NCBI RefSeq assembly: GCF_900177515.1
Contig: NZ_FXAK01000004.1
Coordinates: 248,001 to 312,000, forward strand
Source of the DNA: Azospirillum oryzae
GTDB lineage: Bacteria > Pseudomonadota > Alphaproteobacteria > Azospirillales > Azospirillaceae
Direction of reading: 5' to 3'
DNA: 64,000 bases
Position numbers and translations under genes: made by a program. Below, piece by piece: positions 1 through 9,257 of the stretch. How positions within the stretch are numbered: the stretch's first letter is position 1; the number at the start of each line of letters is the position of its first letter. Under the pieces are notes generated by a model, which saw nothing but the letters and a program-made list of their open reading frames with translations, had not been told where the DNA came from and made no database searches.

Positions 1-1164
1 GGTCAGGGTCTCGATCGCGCCGACCGTGACGGTGTTGCCGCCGGTGCCCAGCGTGACGACGTCGGTGCCGACACCGCCGGTGATCGTGTCGATGGCGTTG
101 ATCAGCAGGGTGCTGCCGGTCGTGCCCAGCGTGACCACGTCGAGGGCGGTTGTGCCGGTCAGGGTCTCGATCGCACCGACCGTGATGGTGCTGCCGCCGG
201 AGGTCAGGATGATCGCATCGGTGCCGATACCGCCCGTCAGGGCCTCGATACCGCCGATCAGCAGGGTGTTGCCCACGCTGTCGAGCGTGATGACGTCGGT
301 GCCAACACCGCCCGTCAGGGTTTCCAGAGCCGAAACCAGCAGGGTGTTGCCGGCCGTGCCCAGGGTGACGATGTCGGTGCCACCCTGACCGAACAGCGTC
401 TCAAGGCCGCTGGCCAGAATGGTGTTGCCGGACGTGCCCAGCGCAACGGCGTCGGTGGCCGTGCTGCCAATGATCGTGTCGATCGCGTTGATCAGCAAGG
501 TGCTGCCGGTCGTGCCCAGCGTGACCACGTCGAGGGCGGTCGTGCCGGTCAGGGTCTCGATCGCGCCGACCGTGATGGTGCTGCCGCCGGTGGCCAGGGT
601 GATGACGTCGGTGCCCACGCCGCCGGTGACGGCTTCGATGCCGCTGATCAGCAGGGTGTTGCCGGCCGTGCCCAGGGTGACGACATCGGTGCCGACGCCG
701 CCGGTGATCGTCTCGATCGACGAAACCAGCAGGCTATTGCCCGCGGTGCCCAGGATGACGACGTCGGTGCCCACGCCGCCGGTGATCGTCTCAAGCAGGT
801 TCACCAGCATGGTGGCACTGGACGAGCCGACCGTGATCACGTCGGTGCCCACGCCGCCGGTGATCGTCTCAAGCAGGTTCACCAGCATGGTGGCACCGGA
901 CGTGCCGACCGTGATCACGTCGGTGCCCACGCCGCCGGTGATCGTCTCAAGCAGGTTCACCAGCATGGTGGCACCGGACGTGCCGATCGACACCACGTCG
1001 GTGGTGTTGCTGCCCACCAGGGTTTCCAGCAGCGAAACCTGGAGGGTAGAACCGGCAGTCAAGGTGATGAAATCGGTGCCGGTGCTGCCGATCAGGGTCT
1101 CAAGCGTCGAGATAGACACCGTGTTACCGGCAGTCCCGAGCGTGATGACATCGGTACCAACGTT
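1..1164 (-). repeat. 78-bp tandem repeat array (15 units, 26 codons each)
   Basis: The period is 78 bp: the same phrase begins at 781 and again at 859. The three units at about 781-1000 are almost identical, and units towards the 5' end are more diverged. One early unit is 25 codons instead of 26. A two-unit block is itself duplicated 390 bp (five units) apart, around 121-200 and 511-590, showing expansion by block duplication. Confidence 0.9.
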
Positions 1165-1239
1165 ACCGATAATTGTATCGAACTGCCCCAATGTTAGGGT
1201 TGAACCCGTAGTTACGCCTACGGTGTAGGGTCCAGCCAT
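1..1239 (-). CDS. RTX-like 26-residue tandem-repeat protein (N-terminal part, cut by window edge)
   Basis: The minus strand is open from an ATG at 1239 to the left edge (413 codons, no stop). The start is preceded by AAGGGGATTACT, a good ribosome site. After about 25 residues the protein is fifteen copies of a 26-residue unit with consensus GGVGTDVITLG, then TxGNTLLxxxIETxTG. Each core fits the RTX nonapeptide rule GGxGxDxUx, so calcium binding and a beta-roll are plausible, though one nonapeptide per 26 residues is sparser than in classical RTX toxins. No signal peptide is visible, which suits type I secretion (inference). The protein is rich in Thr, Gly and Val, and the neighbouring TPR-glycosyltransferases make it a possible glycosylation substrate (inference). 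The function is unknown; a large surface or adhesin-like protein is most likely. The C-terminus is not in the window. Confidence 0.8.
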   Translation of the reverse strand, partial: MAGPYTVGVTTGSTLTLGQFDTIIGNVGTDVITLGTAGNTVSISTLETLIGSTGTDFITLTAGSTLQVSLLETLVGSNTTDVVSIGTSGATMLVNLLETITGGVGTDVITVGTSGATMLVNLLETITGGVGTDVITVGSSSATMLVNLLETITGGVGTDVVILGTAGNSLLVSSIETITGGVGTDVVTLGTAGNTLLISGIEAVTGGVGTDVITLATGGSTITVGAIETLTGTTALDVVTLGTTGSTLLINAIDTIIGSTATDAVALGTSGNTILASGLETLFGQGGTDIVTLGTAGNTLLVSALETLTGGVGTDVITLDSVGNTLLIGGIEALTGGIGTDAIILTSGGSTITVGAIETLTGTTALDVVTLGTTGSTLLINAIDTITGGVGTDVVTLGTGGNTVTVGAIETLT

Positions 1240-1866
1240 TAGTAATCCCCTTCAGGTTTGGTTCGCCGGCGGATGAACCATTCTAAGGTGTGCGTCACAC
1301 TGCCTGCAGGCAGACAGACTCAGTCCTAGCGCGGACTAACACACCATGCCCTTGTTATCCGAAGGAATGCGCCTATGGCAATCCGTTTCTACCGAAGTGG
1401 GTAGGCCGTAGTGGCCGATGCCGCGCGCACCTCTGGAAGGGGTGGCCAAACGGTGAGGCCACCTTTCTCCAAGCCTTTGCAATGCCTTGGAAAATGAGCA
1501 GTATGGCGAAATCGCCACAGGCTGCGCGAAGTTGGTGGCACCCACTATTCAGTTGGTGTTCAGGCTGGAGCTTGGCCGCAGGAAGGAGGCAGCACCCTCG
1601 AATCGAGTGAAAGACCACGAAGACTTGTGCGACTTGCACAACTTCGTCACCGATGACCGGCCAAGCCCTGGCTTCGATGCCGACCGCCCCGTTGTTACAA
1701 GTTGATAACACAACCTGTATTTCGTTTGTCGCCGCAGCGAGGATGCGCGTGCGCGGCGAGGATGCGCTTGGAGAATTCGGGAACAGCCGCTATTCCCTTG
1801 CGGCGACAGGCGCCGCCGGACAGCCACCACACATGACATCCAAGGGCCAGGGACGACCGATCGAGC
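1240..1866. other. Divergent intergenic region with two adjacent palindromes
   Basis: This 627-bp gap separates the leftward repeat-protein gene from the rightward TPR gene. Two abutting palindromes lie at 1288-1300 (GTGTG-cgt-CACAC) and 1301-1312 (TGCCTGCAGGCA), about 50-75 bp upstream of the repeat-protein start. They could be operator sites. Short reading frames exist in several frames, but none has a recognisable family signature or a ribosome site. I see no RNA gene here. Confidence 0.5.
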
Positions 1867-4053
1867 ATGGCGACCATTCAGGATGCGCTCGCCGCAGCGG
1901 TGCGGCATCATCAGAGCGGCCAGCTGGCCGCGGCAGCGCGGATCTACCGCCGTATTCTGGAGATCGCGCCCGACCAGCCCGACGCCCTGCATCTGCTGGG
2001 ACTGGTCGCCCGGCGCGCCGGCCAGTGGGCGGCAGCGCTCCGCCTGATCGCCCGCGCCCTGCGGATCGATCCGGCCATGGCGGAAACGCGGCTGAACCTG
2101 GGCAACCTGCTGCGCGACCGGGGGCATGCGGCCGGGGCGGTGGCGACCTATGCCCGCGCCATCGCCCTGCGCCCGGACTTCACCGCCGCCTATGAGAATC
2201 TGGGTGGGTTGCAGCGCGGGCTGGCCCGTCTGGCCGATGCCGAACACGCTTGCCGCCGGGCGGTCAAGCTCGCCCCCGCCGGGGTGGAGGGCCATGCCGG
2301 GCTGGCCAACGTCCTGCAGGAACGCGACGCCCTGCCGGATGCCGTTGCCGCCTATGCCCGCGCCCTCGCCCTCGACCCCGCCCACATGGCGGTCTGCAAC
2401 AACCTGGGCATCGCGTTGCGCGGGCTGGACAAGGCGGGATCCGGAGCGGAAGCGGCCGCGGCGTGGCACCGCCGCGCCGTGGCGCTCGACCCGTATTTCG
2501 CCGCCGGCTACAGCAGCCTGGGCCTGGCCCTGCAGGAACAGGGACGGCTGGAGGAGGCGGCGGGCGCCCATGCCCGCGCCGTCGCCGTCGATCCGGGCTT
2601 CGCCGGCGCCTACGCCAACCATGGCAACGCCCGGCTGAACCAGAACCGGCCGGATGAGGCCATTGCCGGTTTCCGCCGCGCCGTCGCCATCGACCCGGCC
2701 AGCCCGGATGCGCGCCGCAACCTCGGCATGACCCTGCTGGTCGCCGGCCGGTTCGAGGAGGGGTGGCAGGAATATGAGTGGCGACTGCGCTGCAAGGATG
2801 CCCCCACCCACGCCGTCATGCCCAAACCGCGCTGGGCGGGCGAGCCGCTGGACGGCCGCCGCATCCTGCTGCACGGCGAACAGGGGCTGGGCGACGCCCT
2901 GCAGTTCTGCCGCTACGTCCCCCTGGTGGCGGCCCGCGGCGGCCGGGTGATCCTGGGCCTGCCGGCAGCGCTGGAGCGGGTGATGGCCGGCCTGCCGGGC
3001 GTGGAGCGCTTCGTCAGCGGCCAGCTTCCCACCGACGCCTTCGACCTGCATCTGCCGATGCTGAGCCTGGGCGAGGTGTTCGGCACCCAGATGGACACCA
3101 TCCCGCACCGCGTCCCCTACCTGACGGCGGAGCCCGATCTGGCGGCGCGCTGGAGCGAGCGGCTGAAGGGGTTGGACGGCCTGAAGGTCGGCATCGTCTG
3201 GGCCGGATCGCCGACCCACGGCAACGACAAGAACCGCTCCATTGGCCTCGCCCCCTTCGCGCGGCTGGCCTCAATTCCCGGCGTCAGCCTCGTCTCCATC
3301 CAGAAGGGGCCGACCGAGGGGCAGGCCGCCGACCCGCCCGGCGGCTTCCCCCTGCTGAACCTGTCGCCCGACATCAAGGACTTCGCCGACACCGCCGCCA
3401 TCATCGCCGGGCTCGATCTGGTGGTCTGCGTCGACACCTCCGTCGCCCATCTCGCCGGCGCGCTCGGCGTCCCGGTCTGGGTGATGGTCCCCTTCGCCCC
3501 CGACTGGCGCTGGATGCTCGACCGCGACGACAGCCCCTGGTATCCGACCATGCGCCTGTTCCGGCAGGACCGGCCCGGCTCCTGGGACGACGCCTTGCAC
3601 CGGCTGGAGCAGGCCCTGCGCAGCCATGCCGCTCATTCCACCCACACCCGGACAGGACCTTCCGACATGCCGATCCTGGCGCCCGTCTCCTGGGGCGAAC
3701 TGCTGGACAAGATCACCATCCTCGACATCAAGGCGGAGCGCATCGCCGACGCCGACAAGCTGGCCAATGTCCGGCGCGAGCGCGAGGCGCTGGTCGCCGT
3801 GGCGGCGCAGGCCGACACCGCGCGGCCGGAGGTGGCGACGCTGATCGACGACCTGCGCGCGGTCAACACCACCCTGTGGGAGGTCGAGGACGAGATCCGC
3901 GACTGCGAGCGCGCGAAGGATTTCGGCCCGCGCTTCGTCGAGCTGGCCCGGCAGGTCTACCACACCAACGACCGCCGCGCAGCGCTGAAGCGCGATCTGA
4001 ACCAGCTGCTCGGTTCCGAGCTGGTCGAGGAAAAATCCTACCAGGCCTATTGA
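1867..4053 (+). CDS. TPR - GT9-like glycosyltransferase - DUF6165 fusion protein
   Basis: 728 aa. Residues about 5-300 are TPR repeats with alternating RAxALDP-type signatures. Residues about 310-590 are a heptosyltransferase-like (GT9/GT-B) domain; its donor-site signature DTSVAHLAGALGVPVWV lies near residue 522. From about residue 601 the protein continues without a stop into a DUF6165 domain (PILAPVSWGELLDKITILDIK) that is often a separate protein. An internal Met at 3667 would be its natural start, so this is a fusion or read-through of two formerly separate genes. TPR-GT proteins of this type are thought to modify proteins or surface glycans in the cytoplasm; acceptor and sugar are unknown. 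It is followed 43 bp later by another TPR gene, probably in one operon. Its GT domain is almost identical in DNA to that of the gene at 23747-25306. Confidence 0.85.
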   Translation: MATIQDALAAAVRHHQSGQLAAAARIYRRILEIAPDQPDALHLLGLVARRAGQWAAALRLIARALRIDPAMAETRLNLGNLLRDRGHAAGAVATYARAIALRPDFTAAYENLGGLQRGLARLADAEHACRRAVKLAPAGVEGHAGLANVLQERDALPDAVAAYARALALDPAHMAVCNNLGIALRGLDKAGSGAEAAAAWHRRAVALDPYFAAGYSSLGLALQEQGRLEEAAGAHARAVAVDPGFAGAYANHGNARLNQNRPDEAIAGFRRAVAIDPASPDARRNLGMTLLVAGRFEEGWQEYEWRLRCKDAPTHAVMPKPRWAGEPLDGRRILLHGEQGLGDALQFCRYVPLVAARGGRVILGLPAALERVMAGLPGVERFVSGQLPTDAFDLHLPMLSLGEVFGTQMDTIPHRVPYLTAEPDLAARWSERLKGLDGLKVGIVWAGSPTHGNDKNRSIGLAPFARLASIPGVSLVSIQKGPTEGQAADPPGGFPLLNLSPDIKDFADTAAIIAGLDLVVCVDTSVAHLAGALGVPVWVMVPFAPDWRWMLDRDDSPWYPTMRLFRQDRPGSWDDALHRLEQALRSHAAHSTHTRTGPSDMPILAPVSWGELLDKITILDIKAERIADADKLANVRREREALVAVAAQADTARPEVATLIDDLRAVNTTLWEVEDEIRDCERAKDFGPRFVELARQVYHTNDRRAALKRDLNQLLGSELVEEKSYQAY

Positions 4054-4096
4054 GACTCGACAGCCCTCCTCCCCTCCAACCGAAGGGTCCTGTTCC

Positions 4097-7000
4097 ATGA
4101 CCGCCGCCGAAACCGCCACCGGGACCGTCAGCCTTCCGACCGAGCAGAGCGCCCCGGATCGTCTCGCCGTGGAACAGCGCCTGTCGCAGGTTCTGGAGCT
4201 GTGCCGGACCGGCCGGCCGGAGGAGGCGGAGGGGCCCTATCGCACACTGTGCGGCAACCCGCCGCGCGATGCCGCCGGGCTGCTGTCGATGGCCGAAGCC
4301 GCCCGCATCCTGGCCCGGCCGGCCGACGCCGTGGCCTGGGCCGAGGCGGCGGTGCGGGCGCAAGCCGACAGGGCAGACGGCTGGAGCGTGCTTGCCCTGG
4401 CATTCATCGCCGCCGGCCGTGCCGACGACGGCTATGCCGCGGCGGCCGAGGCTCTGCGGCGGACGGGGACTTGGAAGCCGGGGAGCGGGGAGCCGGGGGC
4501 CGGAACGGCGGCCATCCAGGCCCACCGCGCCCAGGCGCTCGCCCGGCTGCGCCGCGGCCAGCTGGCCGAAGCGGCGGCGGCCTGCGACACGGCGCTGCGC
4601 CTTGCCGACGCGGTCGCGCAAGCCCCCCAGGCCGTGCGTCAGGCGCGGGCCGAGACGCTGGGCACCCTGGCGCTGGTCCGCATGCTGGAAGGCCGGGCGG
4701 AGGAGGCCGAGGCGCTGTTCCGCCGGGCGCTCTCCCACCGGCCGGTCCTGCCGGAGATCCTGGGCAACCACGCCTCGCTGCTGGCGCGGCTGGGCCGCGA
4801 CGGAGAAGCGCTGGAACAGGCCGAGCAGGCGATGGCGCTGCGCCCGCGGCTGACGGGAACCCTTCACCTGATCGGTACCCTGCACCACCGCGCCGGCCAA
4901 CTGGAAGCGGCCATCGCCGCCTTTCACCGGGTGCTGGCGGTCGATCCCGGCCACCTCGATGCCCGGCTGCGGCTGGCCGACAGCCTGCGCGTCGCCGGCC
5001 ATTGGCAGGAGGCGGCCACCGTCTGCCGCGACGGGCTGGCCCGCATCGCCAACCCGGACGATCCCAACCGCACGCCGCTGCTGGCCAATCTGGGCGCCGC
5101 CCTGCAGACCGGCGGCGATGCCGCGGGCGCGCTGGAGGCTTACCGCGAGGCGCTGCGCCTCTCTCCCGACCTGCCGGAGGTCCATAACAACCTCGCCCGC
5201 CTGCATCAGGAGACCGGCAACCCCGATGCCGCCATCGAAGAGCTGCGCCGCGCCACCGCCGGCCGTCCGGCCAGCCAGCCGCTGCCCCTGGCGCTGCGCC
5301 ACGCCCTGTTGTCGCTGCTGATCGCCGCCGGCCGCACCGCAGAGGCGGAGGCCGAGGCCTTCGGCATCGCCCGCACGGCACCGGAGGACGCGGAGCTGTG
5401 CTTCGGCATCGCAGCCCTGTTCCTGCAGGGTGGATGGCGCGACCAGGCCCTGCCCTATGTCCGCAAGGCGATCCGTCTCGCCCCCGACATGCCGCGCAAC
5501 TGGATCGCCTTTGTCGAGGCGCTGCGCGACGCCACGCCGCCGCAGCCCGACACGGGGCTGGACGAAGGATTGCGCGCCGACCTGCTGGCCGCGCTCGGCC
5601 GGCCGGAAGTGGAGAGCGCCGGGCTGACGCGCGCCATCGCCGGCGTGCTGCTGGCCTCGCCCGTCATCAGGACCCTGGCCGCCCTGCCGGAGGATGCCGG
5701 CCCCGCGCTGGACGATGCCAGCCGGACCCTGCTGGCCGACGGGTCGCTCGCCGGGCTGGCGGAGGATGTGCTGCTGCTGGCCCATCTGCGCGCCGCACCG
5801 GTCTGCGATCCCACCCTGGAACGGGCGCTGACCCGGCTGCGCCGGGTGCTGCTGCTGGCGCTGACCGGCCCCGGCCTGCCCGACCGGCCGTCCTGGCGCG
5901 CCCTATGCGCCGCCATCGCCGAACAGGGATTCCTCAACGAATACGTCTTCGCCGAGACCGACGGCGAGTTCCAGGTCCTGGCGGTGCTGCTCCGCGCGGC
6001 GGAAGCGGCACTGGCGAGCGGCGAACAGCCGCCGGCGGTGCTGGTCGCCCTGCTCGGCGCCTACCGGCCGCTCTACCGCTGGGAACGGGCGGAAGCCTTG
6101 CAGGCCCTGTCCTGGCCGGAGGAGATCGCCCGGCTGCTGGAGCGGCAGGTCGCCGAGCCGCTGGCCGAGGCGGCGATCCAGGCGGAGCTGCCGGCGCTGA
6201 CGCCGATCAGCCACCCGGTGTCGGTCGGCGTGCGCGCCCAATATGAGGAGAACCCCTATCCCCGCTGGATGACCACCGGCCTGCTGCCGGAACCGGTGCC
6301 GCTGCCCCGTTTCCTGCACGCGCTTTTCCCGCATGCCGCCCTGCCCGCCTCCCCCGCCTGGCCCTCCGCTTGGGAAGCGCCGGGCTGGGAGGCGCCGGAG
6401 GTGCTGGTCGCCGGCTGCGGCACCGGGCGCGAGGCGGTGTGGGCCGCCTCCACCTTGAAGAACGCAAAGGTGCTGGCGGTCGACCTCAGCCGCCGCAGCC
6501 TCGCCTACGCCACGCGGCAGAGCCGGCGGCTGGGGCTGAAATCCATCGAGTTCGCCCAGGCCGACCTGCTGGAGCTGGGGACGCTGGACCGCCGCTTCGA
6601 CGTGATCCACAGCGTCGGCGTGCTGCACCACATGGAAGACCCGATGGCGGGGTTGCGGGTGCTGCGCGGGCTGCTGCGCCCGCATGGCGTGATGGAGGTG
6701 GGCTTTTACAGTGCCGCTGCCCGCCGGCCGGTTCTGGCCGCCCGCCAGTTCATCGCGGAGCGCGGCCACCCGCCGACCCTGGACGGCATCCGCCACGTCC
6801 GCCGCGACATCCAGGATCTGCCGGACGGCCATCCGGCGCGCGCCGTCGTCCATTCCCCGGACTTCTACGGCACCAGCGCCTGCCGCGACCTGCTGATGCA
6901 TGTCCATGAGCTGCACGTCACCCTGCCCTGGCTGGCCGGTGCGCTCGAAGCGTTGGGCCTGGAGTTCCTGGGCTTCCGCCTGGCCGATCCGGCGGTGGCC

Positions 7001-7123
7001 GCACTCTACCGCAAGCGCTTCCCCGAAGACCCGGCGATGACCTCGCTCGGGCGCTGGGACCGGCTGGAGGCGGAGCATCCGATGATCTTCGGCGGGCTGT
7101 ACCAGGCCTGGGTGCGCGGATAA
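4097..7123 (+). CDS. TPR protein with C-terminal class I SAM methyltransferase
   Basis: 1008 aa. The N-terminal half (about 30-480) is a TPR array. A helical region without a recognised family follows. Residues about 765-900 form a SAM-dependent methyltransferase: motif I VLVAGCGTGREA, then an acidic residue in VLAVDLS, and FDVIHSVGVLHHMEDP as post-motif signatures. The segment RAQYEENPYPRWM just before it is typical of this TPR-methyltransferase family. The start ATG is preceded by GAAGGG. It probably forms an operon with the upstream TPR-GT. The methyl acceptor is unknown; a glycan or glycosylated protein fits the neighbourhood. Confidence 0.85.
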   Translation: MTAAETATGTVSLPTEQSAPDRLAVEQRLSQVLELCRTGRPEEAEGPYRTLCGNPPRDAAGLLSMAEAARILARPADAVAWAEAAVRAQADRADGWSVLALAFIAAGRADDGYAAAAEALRRTGTWKPGSGEPGAGTAAIQAHRAQALARLRRGQLAEAAAACDTALRLADAVAQAPQAVRQARAETLGTLALVRMLEGRAEEAEALFRRALSHRPVLPEILGNHASLLARLGRDGEALEQAEQAMALRPRLTGTLHLIGTLHHRAGQLEAAIAAFHRVLAVDPGHLDARLRLADSLRVAGHWQEAATVCRDGLARIANPDDPNRTPLLANLGAALQTGGDAAGALEAYREALRLSPDLPEVHNNLARLHQETGNPDAAIEELRRATAGRPASQPLPLALRHALLSLLIAAGRTAEAEAEAFGIARTAPEDAELCFGIAALFLQGGWRDQALPYVRKAIRLAPDMPRNWIAFVEALRDATPPQPDTGLDEGLRADLLAALGRPEVESAGLTRAIAGVLLASPVIRTLAALPEDAGPALDDASRTLLADGSLAGLAEDVLLLAHLRAAPVCDPTLERALTRLRRVLLLALTGPGLPDRPSWRALCAAIAEQGFLNEYVFAETDGEFQVLAVLLRAAEAALASGEQPPAVLVALLGAYRPLYRWERAEALQALSWPEEIARLLERQVAEPLAEAAIQAELPALTPISHPVSVGVRAQYEENPYPRWMTTGLLPEPVPLPRFLHALFPHAALPASPAWPSAWEAPGWEAPEVLVAGCGTGREAVWAASTLKNAKVLAVDLSRRSLAYATRQSRRLGLKSIEFAQADLLELGTLDRRFDVIHSVGVLHHMEDPMAGLRVLRGLLRPHGVMEVGFYSAAARRPVLAARQFIAERGHPPTLDGIRHVRRDIQDLPDGHPARAVVHSPDFYGTSACRDLLMHVHELHVTLPWLAGALEALGLEFLGFRLADPAVAALYRKRFPEDPAMTSLGRWDRLEAEHPMIFGGLYQAWVRG

Positions 7124-7198
7124 GCACGCGTCCGGCTTTGAATTCCACCGCCGTGAGACCGATCGCTTCCAGAGTCCGACCTGTCTCATATCGTTTTT

Positions 7199-7238
7199 TA
7201 CAGCGTCGTGCGTTTAATATGAAGCGCACGACGCTGTA
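7199..7238 (+). terminator. 14-bp stem hairpin after the TPR-methyltransferase gene
   Basis: ACAGCGTCGTGCG (7200-7212) pairs perfectly with CGCACGACGCTGT (7225-7237), and the flanking T/A at 7199/7238 extends the stem. The downstream T tract is weak (CTTTATGTTTG), so it may be a poor intrinsic terminator or a protein-binding palindrome. It sits 75 bp after the stop codon. Confidence 0.5.
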
Positions 7239-7314
7239 GCTTTATGTTTGTCGATCAGATTCACGCTCCAAATCGATTCCGATTTTACGCGATCCGATCT
7301 AAAAGAGGTGCGGC

Positions 7315-8160
7315 ATGGATGAAGAGATCGGTCTTCTCCGGTACAATTCGATCCCTCTCCTGTGCGATCATATCCTGGATTGCACAAAGGAATATTATGA
7401 GCAGTTTGGAGTCCTGCCCCTCCACTCGAACCCGCCTTTCCGTCCTCACGAAGTGAAGGCGGGGGATACCGTCTTCGTGAAGACGGATCTTCTGCCGTTC
7501 TTCGAGAGCAACGTCCTGCGCCTGATCGACAATCCCTTCGTTCTGGTCACCGGCGTGAGCGACATCACGCCAGACGCCCACCGCCATCTGCTCGACGACC
7601 CCAGGATACGGGAATGGTGGGGCTGCAATCTGCCGAAATGGTCATCGTCCGTTCATCAGCTTCCGATCGGATTCACCGAGAAGCAGCGGCCCTATGGCCG
7701 GCAATCCCTGATCCTCGACCATGCGGGCGGATTGCCCTGGAATGATCGCCCCATCGAGATCCTATGCACCTTCCTGTCCAAGACATCGGTGGACAGAAGC
7801 GAACTCCCCAGCGATGGCGTGTTCATCTGCGAGAACCGGATGGATTATCGTTACTATCTGGCTCTCATGGGAATGTCCAAGTTCGTTCTCTGTCCCCAGG
7901 GCAACGGGGTGGACACGATCCGTGTGTGGGAGAGTCTGGCAACGGGCGCCATTCCGATCGTCACCTCGGGCATCCTGGATCCGCTCTACCAGGATTGCGG
8001 ATGCGCCGTGATTCCCGACTGGTCCCGGATACGGACCGCCACGGAAATCCGCGGTGGAGAGGACAGGCGCCAGAGAACGATGGAAGGATTCGCCAAGCGC
8101 GATGGCATCCTGTTCCTGGCCCATTGGCGCGACAGGATGAAACGTCTCAAGACGCTCTGA
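7315..8160 (+). CDS. Exostosin-like (GT47-type) glycosyltransferase
   Basis: 281 aa. The ATG is preceded by GAGGTG at good spacing. The C-terminal half carries the exostosin-like block: KFVLCPQGNGVDTIRVWESL followed by GAIPIVTS, the usual nucleotide-sugar-binding region of bacterial exostosin-family proteins. The N-terminal half has no motif I can name. No signal peptide is visible, so it should act in the cytoplasm. GC is lower than in the preceding TPR genes. It is followed closely by two more transferase genes on the same strand. Confidence 0.7.
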   Translation: MDEEIGLLRYNSIPLLCDHILDCTKEYYEQFGVLPLHSNPPFRPHEVKAGDTVFVKTDLLPFFESNVLRLIDNPFVLVTGVSDITPDAHRHLLDDPRIREWWGCNLPKWSSSVHQLPIGFTEKQRPYGRQSLILDHAGGLPWNDRPIEILCTFLSKTSVDRSELPSDGVFICENRMDYRYYLALMGMSKFVLCPQGNGVDTIRVWESLATGAIPIVTSGILDPLYQDCGCAVIPDWSRIRTATEIRGGEDRRQRTMEGFAKRDGILFLAHWRDRMKRLKTL

Positions 8161-8216
8161 TCCCGATCCGCCTCCGAACAAAATACGATAAGTATTGCAC
8201 ACCCATGGAGATGTTG

Positions 8217-9257
8217 ATGCTTCACTTTTTCTGGTCACCATACATCTTCAGGGAAGACTCTTATAGCAAGTACGAAGCGAACAATGCCGAAATCTGCAAG
8301 TATGCGCGCAAGGTTCTTGGGAAACACACCGACGTCCATCTGGACAGCTTCACCGCTTCCAGGGTGACCCGCAATCCGTCCGATATACTTCTTGGGCACA
8401 CCACCTTCGATCCGGTCGGGGGGTTGAGCGACGATTGGGTCCGTGACAACGCCCTAGCGCCCGGCGAACCCTGCCACCCCAACACCTACCTCATGGTGCC
8501 GATCCTGCCCGTGCAGATCGCCGAGCACAAGAAATGGTCCCCTTTCGTCGACAGCCAGTTCGACGCCGCCCGGCTGATCTTCGGCATCTGCGGCGATTAC
8601 TGGTACGAGCAGATCCAGGCGCTGCCGACCGATACGCCGATCGGCCGGATCAAGCACAAGCTGGTCCGCATCGACATGGGGTGCGAAGCCCGCCTGTTCG
8701 GAGCGCCGCGCCGCTACAGCCCGGAAAGCATGAACGGCCTGCTGCATCTGAGCGACCTCCAGCCGCACAAGGGGTTCGACATGCTGCTGGACAGCATCGA
8801 CCCGGCCCTGATGCGGCTGCATCTGGGCAGCGGCAGCCTGCGCAACCACGCCAACCAGCGGGTCCGCATCCGCGACAAGGAGGTCATCTCGCTGGGCTGG
8901 ATGGACAACAGCAATCCGCAGGTGGACCGCTTCGTCAAGGAGCAATGCGCCTTCTACATCCACACCAGTTCCCTGGACGCACAGGCCACCGCGATCCTGG
9001 AGAATTGCGCGCGCGGACTGGTGCCCATCGTCACTCCGGAAAGCGGCTTCCGCTCCCCCCATGCGATCTATCTCACCCAGGATCCCGCCAGAAACCGTGA
9101 GATCATCCTTGCGGCGATGGCGATGAGCCCGGCGGAATACGAGGCACGCAGCACCGGCGTGGTCGAACAGATCCTGACGAATCACGCTTGGGAAACCGTC
9201 TTCGGCACGGTATGGGAAACCATCCAGGCCGACATACGGCACCGGCATACGGCGTGA
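8217..9257 (+). CDS. GT4-like glycosyltransferase
   Basis: About 346 aa from ATG 8217, which has GGAG six bases upstream; in-frame ATGs at 8205 and 8211 are alternatives. The middle holds a GT-B-like pattern: LLHLSDLQPHKGFDMLLDSI, then VISLGWMDNSNPQVDRFVK, then YIHTSSLDAQATAILENCAR with GLVPIVTP, which matches the C-terminal donor domain of GT4 enzymes (E in the EGxxxxxxEA position is replaced by a Q/A-rich segment). The reading frame is open further upstream, but that part overlaps the preceding gene and looks like its mirror. The stop overlaps the GTG of the next gene. Confidence 0.7.
   Translation: MLHFFWSPYIFREDSYSKYEANNAEICKYARKVLGKHTDVHLDSFTASRVTRNPSDILLGHTTFDPVGGLSDDWVRDNALAPGEPCHPNTYLMVPILPVQIAEHKKWSPFVDSQFDAARLIFGICGDYWYEQIQALPTDTPIGRIKHKLVRIDMGCEARLFGAPRRYSPESMNGLLHLSDLQPHKGFDMLLDSIDPALMRLHLGSGSLRNHANQRVRIRDKEVISLGWMDNSNPQVDRFVKEQCAFYIHTSSLDAQATAILENCARGLVPIVTPESGFRSPHAIYLTQDPARNREIILAAMAMSPAEYEARSTGVVEQILTNHAWETVFGTVWETIQADIRHRHTA

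Noticed and set aside
1-1164. CRISPR-like array
   Set aside because: The repeats are coding, in frame and without unique spacers.
1290-1866. Short frames in the first intergenic gap
   Set aside because: No ribosome site, no family signal, and several frames are open at once.
1549-3219. Long minus-strand open frame opposite the TPR-GT gene
   Set aside because: High-GC mirror frame of the TPR repeats, with low-complexity Gln/Arg/Gly text and no family motif.
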